This document shows, one piece after another, positions 4,934-7,861 of a DNA stretch of 7,861 bases. A program made the translations under genes and the position numbers. The stretch is taken from positions 1 through 7,861 of the forward strand of contig JAHZFC010000103.1 in the NCBI GenBank assembly GCA_019421525.1, in the 5' to 3' direction. This stretch comes from Clostridiales bacterium. Lineage in GTDB: Bacteria > Bacillota > Clostridia > Oscillospirales > Oscillospiraceae. Under the pieces are notes generated by a model that was given only the letters and a program-made list of their open reading frames with translations, did not search any database and was not told where the DNA came from. The first letter of the stretch is position 1, and the number at the start of each line of letters is the position of its first letter.

Positions 4934-5875
4934 TTACTCCAGCGCCAGCCCCGCCGTCTCCGGCAGGCCCAGCATCAGGTCCATGTTCTGCACCGCCGCG
5001 CCGGAGGCGCCCTTGCCCAGGTTGTCAAAGACGGCCGCTATCACGGTGTTGTCCCCGTTGCCGCACACATACAGCCGCAGGTCATCCCGGCCTGCCATGG
5101 CGTTGGCCGCCAGCTGGGCGGGGTGGGTGCCGAAGGGGGCAACACGCACCAGTGCCTCCCCCTCGTAGTAGGCGGCGAGCATCTCGCACAGGTCCTGGGC
5201 GGTGGGATGGCCCCGGAGGAGCCGGTTTTCCAGCATCACCACCGTCTCCATGCCCTTGTAGTAGTCGTCCACCACCGGGCAGAACACCGGCGGGTGCTTC
5301 AGCCCGGACAGCTTCATCATCTCCGGCAGGTGCTTATGGGCCAGGTCCAGGGAGTAGGTCCTGGGGCTGTACAGGTCAGCTGTCTTTTCTCCCTCGTACT
5401 GGCCGATCATCTTCTTGCCTCCCCCTGAGTACCCGGTAAGGGAGTAGCAGGCCACCGGGGCGTCCTCCGGCAGCACCCCCAGGGCCACCAGAGGGGCGGC
5501 GCCAGCCAAAAATCCGGTGGCATGGCAGCCGGGGTTGGCCACCCGCCTGGCCGCCCGGATCCGCTGGCGCTGTCCGGCCAGCAGCTCCGGGAAGCCGTAG
5601 ACCCAGCCGTCCGCCGTGCGGTGGGCAGTGGAGGCGTCGATGATCTTCGTGCGGTCGTTGGCGATCAGCTCCACCGCCTCCCGGGCCGCCTGGTCGGGCA
5701 GGCACAGGAACACCAGATCCGCCCCGTTCATGAGCTTGGCCCGCTCGGCGTTGTCCTTCCGCTTGTCCTGGTCGATACAAAGCAGCTCGATGTCCTCCCG
5801 GGCGGACAGCCGGTCGTAGATCTGCAGGCCGGTGGTGCCCTCCTGGCCGTCGATGTATACCTTTGGTTTGCTCAT
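4934..5875 (-). CDS. argC: N-acetyl-gamma-glutamyl-phosphate reductase, short (type 2) form
   Basis: ArgC reduces N-acetylglutamyl phosphate to the semialdehyde with NADPH in the cytoplasm. The protein is 313 residues, shorter than the common ~345-residue form, and has the pattern of the type-2 group: the N-terminal NADP loop YIDGQEGTTGLQIYDRL (7-23), FLCLPDQAA (56-64), the active-site cysteine in VANPGCHATGF (C117), TGYSGGGKKMIG (147-158), the conserved HKHLPEM (180-186) and the C-terminal DNLGKGASGAAVQNMDLMLG (284-303). The ATG at 5873-5875 has a poor ribosome binding site; the only good AGGAG (5908-5912) is 32 nt upstream with no in-frame ATG, GTG or TTG between. It lies 57 nt after argH and 59 nt before argJ, consistent with one transcript. 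Confidence 0.95.
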   Translation of the reverse strand: MSKPKVYIDGQEGTTGLQIYDRLSAREDIELLCIDQDKRKDNAERAKLMNGADLVFLCLPDQAAREAVELIANDRTKIIDASTAHRTADGWVYGFPELLAGQRQRIRAARRVANPGCHATGFLAGAAPLVALGVLPEDAPVACYSLTGYSGGGKKMIGQYEGEKTADLYSPRTYSLDLAHKHLPEMMKLSGLKHPPVFCPVVDDYYKGMETVVMLENRLLRGHPTAQDLCEMLAAYYEGEALVRVAPFGTHPAQLAANAMAGRDDLRLYVCGNGDNTVIAAVFDNLGKGASGAAVQNMDLMLGLPETAGLALE

Positions 5876-5932
5876 GGCTTTATCACGTTCCGATCTTGCG
5901 TCTAAAACTCCTGTCAGCTTTCTATCCGGCCA

Positions 5933-7336
5933 TCACGCCTGTACGCCGGCCGCGGCACCGGAGCGCCGGGCGATAAAGTCCTCGATGAGCTCGATCTGCT
6001 GTGTCACGCTGTCCGCGCCGGGCCCGCCGTACACCTTGCGGCCGTTGACGCAGGTGTGCAGCTGGAGGGCGTCGTACACGTCCTCGTCGAACAGGCTGCT
6101 GATGGACCGGAAGTCCTTCAGGGGCAGGGTGTCCAGGCTCTCACCAGAGCGGATGCACATGTTCACCAGCCGGCCCACGATCATATAAGCCTCCCGGAAG
6201 GGCATCCCCTTCTTCACCAGGTAGTCGGCGCAGTCGGTGGCGTTGATGAAGCCGCCGGAGGCCGCCCGCTGCATATTCTTCTCCTTCACCGTCAGGGTGT
6301 CCAGCATGGCGGCGAACACGGGCACGCACAGCTCCACGGTGTCGATGGCATCGAACACCGGCTCCTTGTCCTCCTGCATGTCCTTGTTGTAGGCCAGGGG
6401 CAGGCCCTTCATCACCGTGAGCAGGGTGATGAGAGAGCCGTACACCCGCCCGGTCTTGCCCCGGACCAGCTCGGCCACGTCGGGGTTCTTCTTCTGGGGC
6501 ATGATGGACGACCCAGTGGAGTAGGCGTCGTCCAGCTCCACGAACTTGAACTCCCAGGAGCACCACAGGATGATCTCCTCAGAGAACCGGGACAGGTGCA
6601 TCATCAAAATGGACAGAGCGGAGAGCAGCTCGATGGCGTAGTCCCGGTCGGACACCGAGTCCATGGAGTTGTCCGTGGGCTTTCGGAAACCCAGGGCCGC
6701 CGCGGTCTGGAACCGGTCCACCGGGTAGGTGGAGGTGGCCAGGGCGCCGGCCCCTAAGGGGCACTCGTCCAGCCGCTCCAGGCAGTCCTCCAGCCTGGTC
6801 ACGTCCCGGCGGAGCATGTTGGCGTAGGCCATCATGTAGTGGCCGAAGGTGGTGGGCTGGGCCCGCTGGAGGTGGGTGTAGCCGGGCATCACTGTGTGCA
6901 GGTGGGCCTTGGCCTTTTTCACCAGCACCTTCTGCAGATCCAGGATCAGGCCGATGATGTGGGGGATCTCCTCCTTCACATACAGCCGGAAGTCGGTGGC
7001 CACCTGGTCGTTGCGGCTGCGGGCGGTGTGCAGGCGCTTGCCCGTGTCCCCGATGCGCTCTGTCAGCAGCGCCTCGATGTTCATGTGGATGTCCTCGTTG
7101 TCCAGGGAGAACTCCACCTTGTCATCCTCGATGTCCGCCAGGATGGCCTGGAGCCCCGCCACGATCTTCTCCGCCTCGTGCTCCTCGATGATGCCCTGCC
7201 GGCCCAGCATGGTGGCGTGGGCGATGGAGCCCCGGATGTCCTGCTCGTACAGCCGGGCGTCGAACCCGATGGAGGAGTTGAAGTCGTTGACCTGGGTATC
7301 GGTCTCCTTTTGGAACCGGCCCGCCCATAGTTTCAT
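5933..7336 (-). CDS. argH: Argininosuccinate lyase
   Basis: ArgH splits argininosuccinate into arginine and fumarate, the last step of the pathway. It is a 467-residue member of the fumarase/aspartase superfamily, active as a tetramer whose sites are built from three conserved regions. All three are visible: TARSRNDQVATD (104-115), PGYTHLQRAQPTTFGH (151-166, catalytic-region H154) and the signature GSSIMPQKKNPD (275-286, catalytic serine loop). The N-terminus MKLWAGRFQKETD is typical. A GTG nine bases further upstream (7343-7345) would add MFA, but the ribosome binding site GAAAGG (7348-7353) is too close to it and 11 nt from the ATG, so I chose ATG. It is separated from argG by a spacer with several hairpins. 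Confidence 0.97.
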   Translation of the reverse strand: MKLWAGRFQKETDTQVNDFNSSIGFDARLYEQDIRGSIAHATMLGRQGIIEEHEAEKIVAGLQAILADIEDDKVEFSLDNEDIHMNIEALLTERIGDTGKRLHTARSRNDQVATDFRLYVKEEIPHIIGLILDLQKVLVKKAKAHLHTVMPGYTHLQRAQPTTFGHYMMAYANMLRRDVTRLEDCLERLDECPLGAGALATSTYPVDRFQTAAALGFRKPTDNSMDSVSDRDYAIELLSALSILMMHLSRFSEEIILWCSWEFKFVELDDAYSTGSSIMPQKKNPDVAELVRGKTGRVYGSLITLLTVMKGLPLAYNKDMQEDKEPVFDAIDTVELCVPVFAAMLDTLTVKEKNMQRAASGGFINATDCADYLVKKGMPFREAYMIVGRLVNMCIRSGESLDTLPLKDFRSISSLFDEDVYDALQLHTCVNGRKVYGGPGADSVTQQIELIEDFIARRSGAAAGVQA

Positions 7337-7347
7337 AGCAAACACAG

Positions 7348-7353
7348 CCTTTC
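7348..7353 (-). promoter_or_regulatory. Ribosome binding site of argH
   Basis: GAAAGG lies 11 nt before the ATG at 7334-7336 but only 2 nt before the alternative GTG at 7343-7345, so it argues for the ATG. Confidence 0.5.
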
Positions 7354-7369
7354 GCTGAATATGTGAGCA

Positions 7370-7390
7370 GGGGCGGCGCTGGGCCGCCCC
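7370..7390. repeat. GC-rich hairpin upstream of argH
   Basis: GGGGCGGC-GCTGG-GCCGCCCC, a perfect 8-bp stem with a 5-nt loop in the argG-argH spacer. No T-run follows on the minus strand, so it is more likely an mRNA processing or stability element, or a repeat, than a full terminator. Confidence 0.65.
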
Positions 7391-7400
7391 CGCAAAAGCC

Positions 7401-7431
7401 TCGCAGAGTTTTCGCCGCAGGCGAAGAGCGA
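7401..7431. repeat. Two-tier hairpin in the argG-argH spacer
   Basis: TTCGCC-GCA-GGCGAA (7411-7425) is a perfect 6-bp stem, flanked by an outer TCGC/GCGA pair. Confidence 0.5.
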
Positions 7432-7447
7432 TCTTGATCTATGCGCC

Positions 7448-7465
7448 GGGGCAGAACGACGCCCC
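7448..7465. repeat. Hairpin just after the argG stop
   Basis: GGGGC-AGAACGAC-GCCCC forms a 5-bp stem 2 nt beyond the argG stop (TAA at 7468-7470 on the minus strand). It is followed by no T-run, so transcription probably continues into argH. Confidence 0.45.
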
Positions 7466-7467
7466 TT

Positions 7468-7861
7468 TTACTTCAGCTTGCCCTGCTCTCTCAAAGCCTG
7501 TACGGTATCGGGCAGGCCCCACAGGTTGATGAACCCGCCGGCGTCGTTCTGGTCATAGTCGCTCTCCTCAAAGGTGACCAGATCCTCGGAGTACAGGGTC
7601 TCAGGGGAGGTGACGGAGGAGGTGATGATGTTGCCCTTATAGAGCTTCAGCTTCACAGTGCCGGTGACGTGGTCCTGGGTCTTGACGGCGAAGGCCTGGA
7701 GGGCCTCCCGCAGGGGAGTGAACCACTTGCCGTTGTACACAAGGTCGGCGAAGTCCACCGCCAGCTTCTGCTTCATGTGCTTGGTGTCCTTGTCGATGGT
7801 GATCATCTCCAGCACCTCGTGGGCCCGGTAGAGGATGGTGCCGCCGGGGGTCTCGTACACG
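7468..7861 (-). CDS. argG: Argininosuccinate synthase, C-terminal part (runs off the window edge)
   Basis: ArgG joins citrulline and aspartate using ATP to make argininosuccinate, the substrate of the neighbouring ArgH. Only the last ~130 residues are present; the ATP-binding N-terminal domain lies beyond the window. The segment YETPGGTILYRAHEVLEMIT followed by LVYNGKWFTPLREALQAF, TGTVKLKLYKGN, SPETLYSEDLVTFEE and the terminal AGGFINLWGLP block are typical of the C-terminal multimerisation region of this family. A GTG at 7858-7860 is an internal valine codon, not a start, because homologous sequence clearly continues upstream. Being first in the visible order, it suggests that the operon promoter lies outside the window. 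Confidence 0.95.
   Translation of the reverse strand, partial: VYETPGGTILYRAHEVLEMITIDKDTKHMKQKLAVDFADLVYNGKWFTPLREALQAFAVKTQDHVTGTVKLKLYKGNIITSSVTSPETLYSEDLVTFEESDYDQNDAGGFINLWGLPDTVQALREQGKLK

Noticed and set aside
3690..5168. Long plus-strand open frame opposite argJ and the end of argC
   Set aside because: It is antisense to two confident genes and has Gly/His/Ala-rich shadow composition. The same applies to the plus-strand frame at 2418-3533 opposite argB.
7354..7367. ArgR (ARG box) operator before argH
   Set aside because: TGAAT matches one half-site, but the other half (GTGAGCA) does not match ATTCA, and the position is inside the operon rather than at a promoter.

Overview
The window holds an almost complete arginine-biosynthesis cluster, transcribed entirely from the minus strand. 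In transcription order (high to low coordinate) it reads argG (3' part only) - argH - argC - argJ - argB - [about 1.07 kb non-coding element] - argD - argF (5' part only). GC-rich codon use, AGGAGG-type ribosome binding sites, Firmicutes-like proteins and dense GC-rich hairpins between genes suggest a high-GC clostridium, most likely of the Oscillospirales (Flavonifractor / Oscillibacter / Intestinimonas type). That placement is inference; no marker gene is present.

Region by region (all genes minus strand): 1-304 argF N-terminus; 320-1501 argD with a TTG start; 1502-2576 non-coding, hairpin-dense; 2577-3434 argB; 3435-3620 spacer with a roughly 100-nt imperfect palindrome; 3621-4874 argJ; 4875-4933 short spacer; 4934-5875 argC; 5876-5932 short spacer; 5933-7336 argH; 7337-7467 spacer with three hairpins; 7468 to the end argG C-terminus.

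Together the genes turn glutamate into arginine. ArgJ makes N-acetylglutamate and recycles the acetyl group from N-acetylornithine. ArgB phosphorylates it, ArgC reduces it, ArgD transaminates it, ArgJ releases ornithine, ArgF carbamoylates ornithine to citrulline, and ArgG plus ArgH convert citrulline to arginine. A separate argA synthase is not seen and may not be needed. ArgB has the features of the arginine-inhibited class, which fits feedback control of an acetyl-recycling pathway.

The enzymes are ordinary. The unusual part is the argB-argD interval. It contains a run of about eleven adjacent hairpins, and its two halves are diverged inverted copies of each other, nested around position ~2018. 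Base pairs in one stem differ between the halves but still pair. This looks like a foldback, REP/BIME-like or structured-RNA element sitting inside an operon; I cannot name a family for it.
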